Of a stretch of DNA of 22,996 nt, positions 1-7,949 are shown one piece after another. Within the stretch, counting starts at the first letter, position 1. Each line of letters opens with the position of its first letter. A program made the translations under genes and the position numbers. Source of the DNA: S146-42 sp965371965 (GTDB lineage: Bacteria > Planctomycetota > Phycisphaerae > Phycisphaerales > UBA1924). The notes beneath the pieces were generated by a model, which had not been told where the DNA came from, did no database searches, and saw only the letters and a list, made by a program, of their open reading frames with translations. The stretch is from assembly GCA_965371965.1 (NCBI GenBank), contig CBDVAM010000050.1, positions 1 through 22,996 on the forward strand, read 5' to 3'.

Positions 1-30
1 GGGCTACCAGCGCTCGCCCCCTCGGGGCGA
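1..30. repeat. Right-arm fragment of the composite GGCTACC repeat at the window edge
   Basis: The first bases read GGCTACC (2-8), then AGCGCTCG and a short CGCCCCCTCGGGGCG palindrome. The same order, GGCTACC then AGCGCACG then a CCCCTTCAGGG palindrome, ends the complete composite repeat at 1106-1281. The window therefore opens inside, or at the edge of, a copy of that repeat. The left arm lies outside the window. Confidence 0.6.
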
Positions 31-96
31 TTTTCGCATGGCAACTCGCGGTTCAGTCGCCGTTCCCGACGCCCGATAGGCGTGCGGGAGACCGCC

Positions 97-1050
97 ATGA
101 CCAATCTCGCGAAGATCGCCTGTGTGCTCGCGGCGGTGCTGCTGGGGGGCTGCGCGTCGGCGCGCGATGAGCCGTTCCGGGCCGCGTCTTTTAATATTCG
201 TAGCGGGATTGTGTTCGATGGTGCGGATCGCTGGTCGGCCCGGCGTCATCGGGTCATGGAGATGATCGAGGAGCTCGACGCCGACGTGCTCGCGGTGCAA
301 GAGGCGAGAAGCGAGCAGGTCCGCGAGATCCTCGAGGCGCATCCGCGCTATGTAGCCATCGGGGCGCATCGGGGCAACGGCAAGCTGGGCGGTGAGGGCG
401 TGATCACGCTGATCGATACCGATCGATTCATGATCGCCGAGGCGGGCGTGTTCGCGCTGAGCGATGAGCCGGATCGGATCGGGTCGATCAGCTGGGACAA
501 TCGGTATCCGCGGATCTGCGCGTGGTCGCGCCTGATCGACATGGAGACCGGCGAGGCGGTGCGGGTCTACAACCTGCATCTGGATAATCGGGGGCGCGAG
601 TCGCGAGAGCTTTCTGCGGATCTGGTGCGCAGGCATATCGAGGCACGCGCCGGCGATGATCCGGTGCTTGTTCTGGGCGATTTCAATGCGACAGAGTCGA
701 GCGAGCCGGTGGGCACGTTGATAGCGCCCGATGAGAGCGGGCGAGAGCTGCGCGACTCGTTTGCGGCGGTGAATCCTGGAAATGAGCAGGGGACGTATAC
801 CGGGTTCAACCTCAAGAGTGACGCCAAAAGGCGGATCGACTTTGTGCTTGTCGATGCGAGGCTGGGTCTGCTTGACGCGGGCGTGGACTCGCGCAAGATC
901 GATGGGCGGTATCCGTCGGATCATTTTCCGGTGTGGGCGGATGTATCGTGGGATGGACGGGTGCTCGCGAGGCGCGATGAGAGAATCGATGCGAATGCGG
1001 TGGTCTCGGCGAGCGCGGGCGAGTTGGGCACTCATACGGATGCGCAGTAG
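97..1050 (+). CDS. Endonuclease/exonuclease/phosphatase-family lipoprotein
   Basis: A 317-residue exported protein of the DNase I-like endonuclease/exonuclease/phosphatase superfamily, metal-dependent phosphoesterases. It begins with a lipoprotein signal peptide ending in the lipobox LGGC (Cys19), so it is probably tethered to a membrane. Superfamily motifs appear in order: SFNIRSG with Asn33, LAVQE with Glu69, YNLHLDNRG, LGDFN with Asp195 and Asn197, RRIDFVLVD, and the C-terminal YPSDHFP with Asp275-His276. The metal-binding and catalytic positions therefore look intact. I chose the ATG at 97 because GGGAG lies six bases upstream and it gives a clean signal peptide; an in-frame GTG at 82 is the alternative. 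The substrate cannot be told from sequence: nucleic acid, sphingomyelin-like lipid and inositol phosphate are all possible in this fold. It stands alone, next to a repeat block. Confidence 0.85.
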   Translation: MTNLAKIACVLAAVLLGGCASARDEPFRAASFNIRSGIVFDGADRWSARRHRVMEMIEELDADVLAVQEARSEQVREILEAHPRYVAIGAHRGNGKLGGEGVITLIDTDRFMIAEAGVFALSDEPDRIGSISWDNRYPRICAWSRLIDMETGEAVRVYNLHLDNRGRESRELSADLVRRHIEARAGDDPVLVLGDFNATESSEPVGTLIAPDESGRELRDSFAAVNPGNEQGTYTGFNLKSDAKRRIDFVLVDARLGLLDAGVDSRKIDGRYPSDHFPVWADVSWDGRVLARRDERIDANAVVSASAGELGTHTDAQ

Positions 1051-1324
1051 CGATCGAGCCCATTGCCGTGGCGTTGGGAGTTCCCGCCGCGATGCGGCGC
1101 ACGCTGGTAGCCTGGGGCGCAGCCCCAGGGATGCGTGTGGGACCTGCGCCGGCCCTGAAGGGGCCGACGATTGAGATATTTCTTCGTGGCAAGACTCGTC
1201 CGCCCCTTCAGGGCGGTTTATATCTCGGCGTCCTTTTCCCGGGGCTGCGCCTCGGGCTACCAGCGCACGCCCCTTCAGGGCTGATCGAGAAATACTCGTC
1301 TCATGCCTGGTCGGCGGGGCGGGA
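1051..1324. other. Intergenic stretch filled by palindromic repeats
   Basis: This 274-base gap separates the convergent ends of the phosphoesterase lipoprotein and fabG. It contains a small GCCGC-GAT-GCGGC hairpin (1086-1098), the composite repeat at 1106-1261, and a trailing CCCCTTCAGGG palindrome to about 1281. I see no gene in it. The hairpins could end transcription from either side, but none is followed by a clear T-tract. Confidence 0.6.
1106..1261. repeat. Composite palindromic repeat, copy 1 (GGTAGCC...GGCTACC)
   Basis: A 156-base element bounded by the inverted heptamers GGTAGCC (1106-1112) and GGCTACC (1255-1261). Inside are four hairpins in mirror order: CCTGGGGC-GCA-GCCCCAGG (1111-1129), GGCCC-TGAAG-GGGCC (1151-1165), CGCCC-CTTCA-GGGCG (1201-1215), and CCCGGGGC-TGC-GCCTCGGG (1238-1256, one mismatch). 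The same order returns at 13282-13424 with unrelated linker sequences. It resembles REP/BIME-type intergenic repeats. No transposase gene is present nearby. Confidence 0.75.
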
Positions 1325-2071
1325 TCAGGCCATCGTCATGCCGCCGTCGACGGTGATCACCTGACCGGTGAGGAAGCCCGCGTCGTCGCTTGTCGCGTAT
1401 GCCACGGCGGCGGCGATGTCCTCGGGCGTGCCCAGTCGCTTGACGGCGATCGCGCCCTTGACCTGCTCGAGGATATTTTCGGGCAGGTCCTTGGTCATGT
1501 CGGTCTTAATGAACCCCGGCGCGACGACGTTGCACGTCACGCCCTTGGAGCCCAGCTCGCGCGCGATCGTGCGGCTGAAGCCGACCAGGGCGCTCTTGGC
1601 CGCGGCGTAGTTGGCCTGGCCGGAGTTGCCCACCAGCCCCGAGGTCGAGGAGATGTTGACGATGCGTCCGAAGCGTTGGCGCATCATGGTGCGGGCCGCG
1701 GCTCGGCAGGCTGCGAAGACGCTGGTGAGATTCACGCGGAGCACCTCGTCCCATTCGTCATCGCTCATGCGCATGAGCAGGTTGTCGCGGGTGATGCCGG
1801 CGTTGTTGACGAGGATGTCGAGGCGCCCGAGGTCCTTGGTGACGGATTCGACCATCGCGGCCACGGCTTCGCGGTCGCCGATGTCGCAGGCGTGGACGCT
1901 GGCCTTGCCGCCGGCGTCTTCGATCTGGCTCTTGAGATCGTTGAGAGGTGCCTGCGAACGGGCGCAGAGGACGACGTGGCGGGGATTGTCGGTCGAGGCC
2001 AGGCGGGTGGCGATGGCCCGCCCGATGCCTCGGCTGGCGCCGGTGATCAGGGCGACGCGGGTGTCTGACAT
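1325..2071 (-). CDS. fabG: 3-oxoacyl-[acyl-carrier-protein] reductase FabG
   Basis: A 248-residue short-chain dehydrogenase/reductase of the length usual for FabG. It performs the NADPH-dependent reduction of 3-ketoacyl-ACP in the fatty-acid elongation cycle, in the cytoplasm. The cofactor-binding motif TGASRGIG lies near residues 10-17 and the structural NNAG motif at 89-92. The catalytic triad is Ser142, Tyr155 and Lys159 (NYAAAK), with the 13-residue Ser-Tyr and 4-residue Tyr-Lys spacing of E. coli FabG. The C-terminus ends in the typical TGQVITVDGGMTMA. The ATG at 2071 follows a good GAGGAG site. It lies downstream of fabD and a lipoprotein gene on the same strand, but a terminator at 2143-2177 separates it from them, so it probably has its own promoter. 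Other SDR enzymes share the motifs; fabD nearby supports FabG. Confidence 0.93.
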   Translation of the reverse strand: MSDTRVALITGASRGIGRAIATRLASTDNPRHVVLCARSQAPLNDLKSQIEDAGGKASVHACDIGDREAVAAMVESVTKDLGRLDILVNNAGITRDNLLMRMSDDEWDEVLRVNLTSVFAACRAAARTMMRQRFGRIVNISSTSGLVGNSGQANYAAAKSALVGFSRTIARELGSKGVTCNVVAPGFIKTDMTKDLPENILEQVKGAIAVKRLGTPEDIAAAVAYATSDDAGFLTGQVITVDGGMTMA

Positions 2072-2142
2072 GGGAACTCCTCTGGTGCGAGGTCGGCGAC
2101 TGGAATCGGGATCTTAGAGCGCGCCGGGTGGTCGAGTTTGCC

Positions 2143-2177
2143 AAGAAAAACGCCGGCCCTTTGTGGGGACCGGCGTT
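2143..2177 (-). terminator. Rho-independent terminator after the polyproline lipoprotein gene
   Basis: On the minus strand an 8-bp perfect stem (AACGCCGG/CCGGCGTT, 2149-2156 with 2170-2177), extended inward by CCC/GGG, is followed by TTTTTCTT. It starts 24 bases past the stop of the lipoprotein gene and lies upstream of fabG. This is the clearest intrinsic terminator in the window. Confidence 0.8.
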
Positions 2178-2201
2178 CGGGAGCTTGCTTGTGTACGGAG
2201 G

Positions 2202-3302
2202 TCAGCCGCCGGTGGAGTGGGACCCGCCGCCGCTGTCGTCGTTGTCTTGATTTGGTGAGTCGTCATCGGTGTCTGGGATGTCTGGGATGATCGGAGCCGC
2301 GACGAGTTCGACGCGGTAGTCGTTGAGCCCGCCGCCGTCCCAGTCGCGGACGGACTGGCGCATCTCGGGTGTGGCGGCCTGGGGCGTGAAGAACCAGCCG
2401 TCGTCGAAGCGTTGGGCGTCCCACATGAGGACGTAGGAGCCGGTGGCGTCGTGGAGGGCGGTGACGAGGGTCGCCGAGGAGTCGGAGGTTTCGATGTTGT
2501 CTTGTGCACTGTCCACGGCTGCGATGACCTTGTCCATTTGCTCAAGCATGGCGTCGAAGACCGGCTGGAGTTGGGACATCTGCTCTTGAGTTTCGGCGGG
2601 CAGTTCGATGCCCTCAGGCATGCCGAGATTCCTAGCTATCTGTGAGAAATCACCGTTGGCCATCCGCTCGACCATGGGCTTGGCAGCCCCCATGGCAATG
2701 TGCACCATGTTGTCAGTCATGCCGGCGAAAAGGGCGGTATCGAAGCCGCCGGTGAGTTGCGCGAATTGCTCCGACGGGATCTGAGACCTGAGGTCATCCG
2801 GAATCGCATCGAGTGCGATCTGATTCATCTCGTCGAGCAGTTGGGCAACCTCTGAGGACAGTCCGCCTGTAGAATCGCGCGGCTGCCCACCCCCACCCAT
2901 CGTCAGCATCACAACCCGGGCCGCGTCGATGTCGGTGCTCCACCAGTTCTGCTCGACCTGGCTGAGCACGTCGCGACCGGCGGAACTCATCATGGGGCGC
3001 AACGCCTCGGCGTCCTTGGAAACCAACGCCGAGGTGAACAGCAGGACGTTCTCGGCGAGGCCCTCATCGGTCGGCGCCTGCTCCTGGGGGAACTGGACGC
3101 GCGCGTCGATGCCGTCGAGCGAGTCCATGAGGCGCGCGAGGTCGACCGGCTCCGGTGGTGGCGGAGGTGGCGGCGGGGCTCGCCTCGGCGGCGGCGGCGG
3201 GGGCTCTTCCTTCTTGCACGCGGTCATCTGCGTCAGTGTCGCGCCGACGACCGCCGAGAGGGCGAGGCAGCCGGCGAATCGGGTCAATGTCGAGTTCTTC
3301 AT
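2202..3302 (-). CDS. Polyproline-rich putative lipoprotein of unknown function
   Basis: A 366-residue protein I do not recognise. It starts MKNSTLTRF, has a hydrophobic signal segment and a possible lipobox (MTAC, Cys about residue 28), then KKEE and two proline runs of six and eight residues separated by RRA. The rest is a mostly helical, acidic region with several Gln/Met-rich helices (MAEQMDK-like stretches), a segment near the end suggesting a compact domain (SYVLMWDAQRFDDGWFF), and a low-complexity Asp/Gly/Ser tail. The ATG at 3302 was preferred over an upstream in-frame start overlapping fabD because it gives a signal peptide and has GAGGGG upstream. It sits 61 bases after fabD and is probably cotranscribed with it, ending at the terminator at 2143-2177. 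No role in fatty-acid synthesis can be claimed. Confidence 0.75.
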   Translation of the reverse strand: MKNSTLTRFAGCLALSAVVGATLTQMTACKKEEPPPPPPRRAPPPPPPPPEPVDLARLMDSLDGIDARVQFPQEQAPTDEGLAENVLLFTSALVSKDAEALRPMMSSAGRDVLSQVEQNWWSTDIDAARVVMLTMGGGGQPRDSTGGLSSEVAQLLDEMNQIALDAIPDDLRSQIPSEQFAQLTGGFDTALFAGMTDNMVHIAMGAAKPMVERMANGDFSQIARNLGMPEGIELPAETQEQMSQLQPVFDAMLEQMDKVIAAVDSAQDNIETSDSSATLVTALHDATGSYVLMWDAQRFDDGWFFTPQAATPEMRQSVRDWDGGGLNDYRVELVAAPIIPDIPDTDDDSPNQDNDDSGGGSHSTGG

Positions 3303-3363
3303 GGTCTCTAGCCCCTCGGGGTGTCTCTGATGGCGATTCTGATCGGGTGTACGGGCGCTTGGG

Positions 3364-4305
3364 TCACTTGGCCTCGGGCACATCATGGGTGATGACCTTG
3401 TGGCTCCTGTCTATTCGACGCATGAGACCCGCGAGGGTTCGCCCGGGGGCAAGTTCGTGGTACTCGCCCTGGATGTTCGTATTCATCCACTCGCAGCACG
3501 CCGACCAGCGGACGGGCCAGGTGAGCTGCTCGACCAGGCGTCGGCGGATCTCGGCGGGGTCGTCTGAGTGGGGCTCGGCCGAGACGTTGGCGAGAACCGG
3601 ACAACGAGGTGCGTTGATCTGGGTGGTTTCCAGGGCCGCTCGCAGGCGGTCCGCCGCGGACTGCATGAGGGGCGAGTGGAATGCCCCTGCGACGGGCAGG
3701 GGCGCGGCTCGCAGGCCCTCGTCCTGGGCGATCTGGGCCGCTCGCTCGCAGGCGGGGGTCGAGCCGCTGATGACGACCTGCCCGGGTGCGTTGAAGTTGG
3801 CGCAGACCAGGACGTCGGACTCGCGGGCCTTGTCGCACACGGCCTTGGCCTTGGCCTCGTCGGCACCGATGAGGGCGACCATGCCCGAGGGCTGGGCCTC
3901 GGCGGCCTCCTGCATCGCCTTGCCTCGCAGGGCGACCAGGCGCAGGCCATCCTCGAAGGAGATCGCGCCGGTCAGGTGCAGGGCCGTGTATTCGCCGAGC
4001 GAGAGGCCGGCGGCACCGGCGAGCTTGGGGTCGGCGGGGGTCATGCCCCAGGTCTCGAGCAGGCCATGCCAGCAGGCGACCGAGCAGGCGAAGATCGCGG
4101 GCTGGGAAGCGTCGGTGCGGTTGAGAGTGTCCTCGGGACCTTCGAAGCAGAGCGAGGAGAGAGGCGCGGGCAGCGTGCCATCGAGGATCGCGTCGGCCTG
4201 CTCGAAGATTCTGCGAGCGGCGGGCGAGGCGTCGCGCCAGGCGAGGCCCATGGTGACGCTCTGAGCGCCCTGGCCCGGGCACAGAATGGTCATGGGGTCG
4301 GGCAT
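3364..4305 (-). CDS. fabD: Malonyl-CoA:ACP transacylase FabD
   Basis: A 313-residue transacylase that moves malonyl from CoA to acyl carrier protein, starting fatty-acid elongation in the cytoplasm. The length matches the family (about 310). Visible motifs are the N-terminal LCPGQGAQ, the nucleophile elbow GLSLGEYTAL with Ser102, Arg127 in LVALRGKA, GQVVISGS, and the catalytic His210 in AGAFHSPLM. The elbow has Leu where E. coli FabD has His (GHSLGE); this variant also occurs in other FabD proteins as I know the family. The start is either the ATG at 4305 or the one at 4293; neither has a strong ribosome site. It is divergent from mrdA across 97 bases. An acyl carrier protein gene or fabF/fabH is not in the window. 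Confidence 0.92.
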   Translation of the reverse strand: MPDPMTILCPGQGAQSVTMGLAWRDASPAARRIFEQADAILDGTLPAPLSSLCFEGPEDTLNRTDASQPAIFACSVACWHGLLETWGMTPADPKLAGAAGLSLGEYTALHLTGAISFEDGLRLVALRGKAMQEAAEAQPSGMVALIGADEAKAKAVCDKARESDVLVCANFNAPGQVVISGSTPACERAAQIAQDEGLRAAPLPVAGAFHSPLMQSAADRLRAALETTQINAPRCPVLANVSAEPHSDDPAEIRRRLVEQLTWPVRWSACCEWMNTNIQGEYHELAPGRTLAGLMRRIDRSHKVITHDVPEAK

Positions 4306-4402
4306 GGTGGATGGTAGGTGGGCGGGGCACGGCGCAGGCTCGCGGACCCGAGGAAACGGGTACCATGTCGATCCGCGACGGAGCGCGGAAGAGAGGCCAG
4401 GG

Positions 4403-6742
4403 ATGGCGGTCAAGCTCGGCATGTTCCATGGGCGGTTGGCCCTGCTCGTCTGCGCGTTCGGCGTGGGCATGGTGCCGATCGGCGCTCAACTCATCAATCT
4501 GTCAGTTGTCCGCCACGAGGAGTTGCTCGCGGGCGCTCGTGAGCGGCTGGTGCGGTTCGAGTGGACGCCGACGATGCGCGGCAGGATCCTCGACCGGCGT
4601 GGGCGGGTGCTCGCGGAGGATCGGGCGACCAGCGCGGTCGCGATCGATTTCCGCGTGCTGAGCGGCCAATGGGCGCACGACGAGGCGAAGAAGCGTGCGA
4701 AAGATCGCCACTCCGACCGCTGGCGTGATCTCGACGATGAGACCAGGGCCCGGTTGATCGAGCGCTACGCCGAGGTGCTCGAAGGGCACATCGATCGGAT
4801 GTACACCGACCTGGCGATCATGCTGGGCGTGCCGCGCTCGGAGTTGATCGAGCGTGGCGCTGTGATCATCGAGCGCGTGAGCGAGCGGCACGAGCATCTG
4901 ATCTTGAAACGCCTGGACAACGCAAGGGATGCGGGCCAGAAGATCACCAAGAGCGTGCGGGCCAATGCGGGCGAGCCGATCCGCGAGCAGACCATGCCCC
5001 ACATCGTGATGCGCAACGTGGCGGATGCGACGGCGTTTGCGATCAGCCGGCGCGCCCGCGAGACGGTAGCGCTGGACATGCCCGGCGGGGCGCTCGTGGT
5101 CGAGCGCTATCCGGGGGTCTCGATCGACGAGACGAGTAATCGACACTATCCGATGGAGACGGTGCGTGTGGTGCTGGACCGCTCATCGCTTCCCAAGCCG
5201 ATCGCAAGCGACAGCCGCCAGACGATCCTGGTCGAGGGGGTTGCGACGAACGTCCTCGGCTGGATGCGGGGCGTCGCGCTGGGCGAGGACTACGAGCGCC
5301 GGAAGATACAGCGTCAGGACGACCCGGCATTCGCGGCGCGGGTTGCCTCGGCGGGCGGGCGCGATCGAGGGATGTACTTTCCCGATGACCCGGCGGGGCT
5401 GCTGGGCGTCGAGCGCGCGATGGAGCACGACCTGCGGGGACTGCGCGGGCTGCGCACGATCCGCTTGGATAGCCACGAGGAAACGGTGGAGCCGCCGGTC
5501 GCCGGAAGCGATATCGTGCTGACGATCGACATCGAGTTGCAGGCGCGGATCCGGGCGATCATGGACCCGGCGTTCGGGCTGGCCCGCGTGCAGGATTGGC
5601 ACGGCAAGCCCAACGAGATGATGCCGGCGGGCACGCCGCTGAACGGGGCGGCGGTCGTGCTGGACGTGCGATCGGGCGAGATCCTGTCGATGGTCTCGAC
5701 GCCGAGCTTCACGCGGGCACAATACGCGGAGGATCCCTCGGCGATCATCGACGACACGATCAACGCGCCGCTGCGCAATCGGGTGACGCAGGCGGCGTAT
5801 CCGCCGGGGTCGGTGGCCAAAGCGCTGGTGCTGGTCGAGGCGATCGAGCGTGGGGCCTTGTCTCTGGGCGAGCGGATCGCGTGCAATGGTCATCTCTATG
5901 AGGACAGGCCCGATCGCCTGCGGTGCTGGATCTTCAAGAGATTCACGCTGACGCACTCAAACGCGCTCGGGCACGATCTCGACGCGGTCGAGGGCCTGAT
6001 GGCCTCTTGCAACGTGTTCTTCTTCACGCTCGGCAGGCGCCTTGGGGCAGATCGCATCCAGCGGATGTACGAGCGCTTCGGCGTGGGCAGCACATGGGGC
6101 CTGGGGCTCGGATACGAGTCGCCAGGGATGCTCGGGCTCTTTACACGCGGCGCATCGGCGGGCCTGGGAACGGGCGATGCGATCCAGATGGGCATCGGGC
6201 AGGGTCCGGTCGCCTGGACACCTCTGCACGCGGCCGATGCGCTGGCGACGATCGCACGCGGCGGGACGCATGTCGCGCCGCATGTGGTGCGAGGGCGGGC
6301 CGGAGGGGCGCGTAAGCCGATCGTGATCCGCCCGGCGACCCGGCGTGGCGTGCTCGAGGGGTTGCGCCGCGTTGTCGGCGATGGCGATCACGGGACGGCG
6401 CATCACATCCGCTATGGCGATGGGTCCGACGAGCGGATCTTCGACCTGCCGGTCGGCGTGACCATCTGGGGCAAGACGGGCACGGCGACGGCGCCGGCGC
6501 TCTTTGAGGACCTGCCCGAAGCCGACGGCAAGCCCAACGGGCGAAGGGATGACGGCGAGAAGATCCTGCGCAGTGGCGACCACTCGTGGTTTGTGGTGAT
6601 GGTGGGCGAGGGCACGCCGCGGTATGCGATCGCGGTGCTGATGGAGTATGCGGGCAGCGGGGCGAAGGTCTCGGGGCCGATTTGCAACCAGATCGCGCGG
6701 GCGCTCGTCGAGGAGGAGTACCTTCCAAGTGATCCGCGATGA
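4403..6742 (+). CDS. mrdA: Penicillin-binding protein 2 (peptidoglycan transpeptidase)
   Basis: A 779-residue class B penicillin-binding protein that cross-links peptidoglycan during cell elongation. A single N-terminal membrane segment (about residues 11-31) anchors it, with the bulk in the periplasm. The dimerisation-domain motif RGRILDRRGRVLAED follows. The transpeptidase motifs are all present: SxxK as Ser470-Val-Ala-Lys473 (YPPGSVAK), SxN as Ser535-Cys-Asn537, and Lys691-Thr-Gly693 in WGKTGTAT. E. coli PBP2 has 633 residues; the extra length lies mainly in a charged region between about residues 85 and 330, and there is a charged insert shortly after KTG. The ATG at 4403 has a purine-rich GAGAGG/CAGGG upstream. 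Its stop overlaps the rodA start, the usual elongasome partner, which supports PBP2 over the septal PBP3. Confidence 0.92.
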   Translation: MAVKLGMFHGRLALLVCAFGVGMVPIGAQLINLSVVRHEELLAGARERLVRFEWTPTMRGRILDRRGRVLAEDRATSAVAIDFRVLSGQWAHDEAKKRAKDRHSDRWRDLDDETRARLIERYAEVLEGHIDRMYTDLAIMLGVPRSELIERGAVIIERVSERHEHLILKRLDNARDAGQKITKSVRANAGEPIREQTMPHIVMRNVADATAFAISRRARETVALDMPGGALVVERYPGVSIDETSNRHYPMETVRVVLDRSSLPKPIASDSRQTILVEGVATNVLGWMRGVALGEDYERRKIQRQDDPAFAARVASAGGRDRGMYFPDDPAGLLGVERAMEHDLRGLRGLRTIRLDSHEETVEPPVAGSDIVLTIDIELQARIRAIMDPAFGLARVQDWHGKPNEMMPAGTPLNGAAVVLDVRSGEILSMVSTPSFTRAQYAEDPSAIIDDTINAPLRNRVTQAAYPPGSVAKALVLVEAIERGALSLGERIACNGHLYEDRPDRLRCWIFKRFTLTHSNALGHDLDAVEGLMASCNVFFFTLGRRLGADRIQRMYERFGVGSTWGLGLGYESPGMLGLFTRGASAGLGTGDAIQMGIGQGPVAWTPLHAADALATIARGGTHVAPHVVRGRAGGARKPIVIRPATRRGVLEGLRRVVGDGDHGTAHHIRYGDGSDERIFDLPVGVTIWGKTGTATAPALFEDLPEADGKPNGRRDDGEKILRSGDHSWFVVMVGEGTPRYAIAVLMEYAGSGAKVSGPICNQIARALVEEEYLPSDPR
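6711..6716 (+). promoter_or_regulatory. Ribosome binding site that decides the rodA start
   Basis: AGGAGG lies inside the last codons of mrdA, 12 bases before the GTG at 6729. It is the only strong ribosome site near the rodA start and argues for that GTG, whose reading frame runs into the RodA membrane domain, over starts further upstream. The 12-base spacing is a little long. Confidence 0.5.
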
Positions 6743-7949
6743 CGCCGCGTTCTTGGTGAAGGGCACGACCAGCACGCGATTCGGCGTGCTGGATACGGTC
6801 CGCTTGTTCACGCCGGCGTGGTTGTGTCTGTTCAGCGCGGCGGCGCTGTCGCTGCTGGGCATCTACGCGATTGATCTGGCAGAGCGTCCAGAGGCCCAGA
6901 GCGTGTTTGCGCTGGCGGCGCCGGCGATGAAGCAGGCGATCATCGTGGGCGGGGCGATGTTGATGGCGTTGATCGTGGCGGTGCCGCACTATCGATTCAG
7001 CGGGTATCTTGCGCTGCCGGCGATGCTGCTCATGCTCGCGCTGCTGGTGTTTCTGCTGGTGCCGGCGGTGCCGAGTTCGGTGGTCTCGCCCCGCAACGGC
7101 ACGCGTGGGTGGATCAACCTGAGGTTCTCTTTCTTTCAGCCCAGCGAGATCGCCAAGATCGTGTATGTGCTGTTGATCGCGCGCTACCTGCGGTATCGCG
7201 ACCAGCATCGCAAGTTCTGGGGGCTCGTGCCGCTGGGGATCATCACTGCGATTCCGGTCGGGTTGATCACCTTGCAGCCGGATCTGGGCACGGCGGTGCT
7301 GTTCATCCCGGCGCTGTTTGCGATGACGCTGGCCGCGGGCGCGCGGATGCGCCACCTGGCGATCATCGTCGTGATCGCGGCGCTTGCCGCGCCGGCGAGC
7401 TATCCGATGCTGCGTCCGCACCAGAAGCAGCGGATCGAGGCTTTGTGGGATCAGATCCAGGGCGACATGAGCACCGCGAGCAGCAGCAACTTTCAGCCGC
7501 TTGCCGCCCAGAGGCTCACCGGCGCGGGCGGGCTGACCGGCACGCCCGACGCCCAGGCCCGCAGCCTGCTGTATTACAATCGCTTGCCGGAAGCGCACAA
7601 TGACATGGTCTTTGCCGTCGTCGTCGCGCGGTTCGGCGTGCTCGGGGGGCTCGCGGTCGTGGGGCTGTACGCGATCTGGATGCTCGGGGCGGCGGGGGCC
7701 GCGGCAATGACGCGCGATCCGTTCGCACGCCTCGTTGTTGTCGGGGTCAGCGCGTTCATCGCGACCCAGGCCATGGTCAATATCGGGATGACCATCGGCA
7801 TCTTCCCGATCGTGGGGATCACGCTGCCGTTTGTGAGCTATGGCGGGTCGAGCATTATCGCGTGCTGGCTGATGACGGCGCTGGTGCTTTCTGTGGGCGT
7901 GCATCGCCCGCTGCCGCCATACCGAAACTCATTCGAGTTCGACCAATGA
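6729..7949 (+). CDS. rodA: RodA peptidoglycan glycosyltransferase (SEDS family)
   Basis: A polytopic membrane protein of about 406 residues in the SEDS family, which polymerises lipid II into glycan strands and works in a complex with PBP2 during elongation. Family motifs include FQPSEIAK, TLQPDLGTAVLF, a large loop ending in LPEAHNDMVFAVV (matching the PEAHTDFIFA type), and the C-terminal LPFVSYGGSS. About ten hydrophobic spans can be seen. The start is probably GTG at 6729, overlapping the mrdA stop by 14 bases, with AGGAGG upstream; this is less certain than the rest of the call. The stop TGA overlaps the rsmG start in an ATGA junction, so translation of the three genes is probably coupled. 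Adjacency to mrdA favours RodA over FtsW. Confidence 0.92.
   Translation: MIRDDAAFLVKGTTSTRFGVLDTVRLFTPAWLCLFSAAALSLLGIYAIDLAERPEAQSVFALAAPAMKQAIIVGGAMLMALIVAVPHYRFSGYLALPAMLLMLALLVFLLVPAVPSSVVSPRNGTRGWINLRFSFFQPSEIAKIVYVLLIARYLRYRDQHRKFWGLVPLGIITAIPVGLITLQPDLGTAVLFIPALFAMTLAAGARMRHLAIIVVIAALAAPASYPMLRPHQKQRIEALWDQIQGDMSTASSSNFQPLAAQRLTGAGGLTGTPDAQARSLLYYNRLPEAHNDMVFAVVVARFGVLGGLAVVGLYAIWMLGAAGAAAMTRDPFARLVVVGVSAFIATQAMVNIGMTIGIFPIVGITLPFVSYGGSSIIACWLMTALVLSVGVHRPLPPYRNSFEFDQ

Noticed and set aside
4..1035. A 343-codon open frame on the minus strand
   Set aside because: It is antisense to the phosphoesterase lipoprotein gene, is rich in Arg, His and Pro, and shows no known motif.
1106..1261. 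An insertion sequence
   Set aside because: No transposase frame is inside and no target-site duplication is visible; it is kept only as a repeat.
2125..2147. A fabG promoter from TTGGCA (in the terminator T-tract) and TAAGAT
   Set aside because: The spacer would be 22 bases, too long for a sigma-70 promoter.
6141..7904. A 587-codon open frame on the minus strand
   Set aside because: It is antisense to mrdA and rodA; its His/Arg/Gln-rich translation has the composition of a shadow frame.
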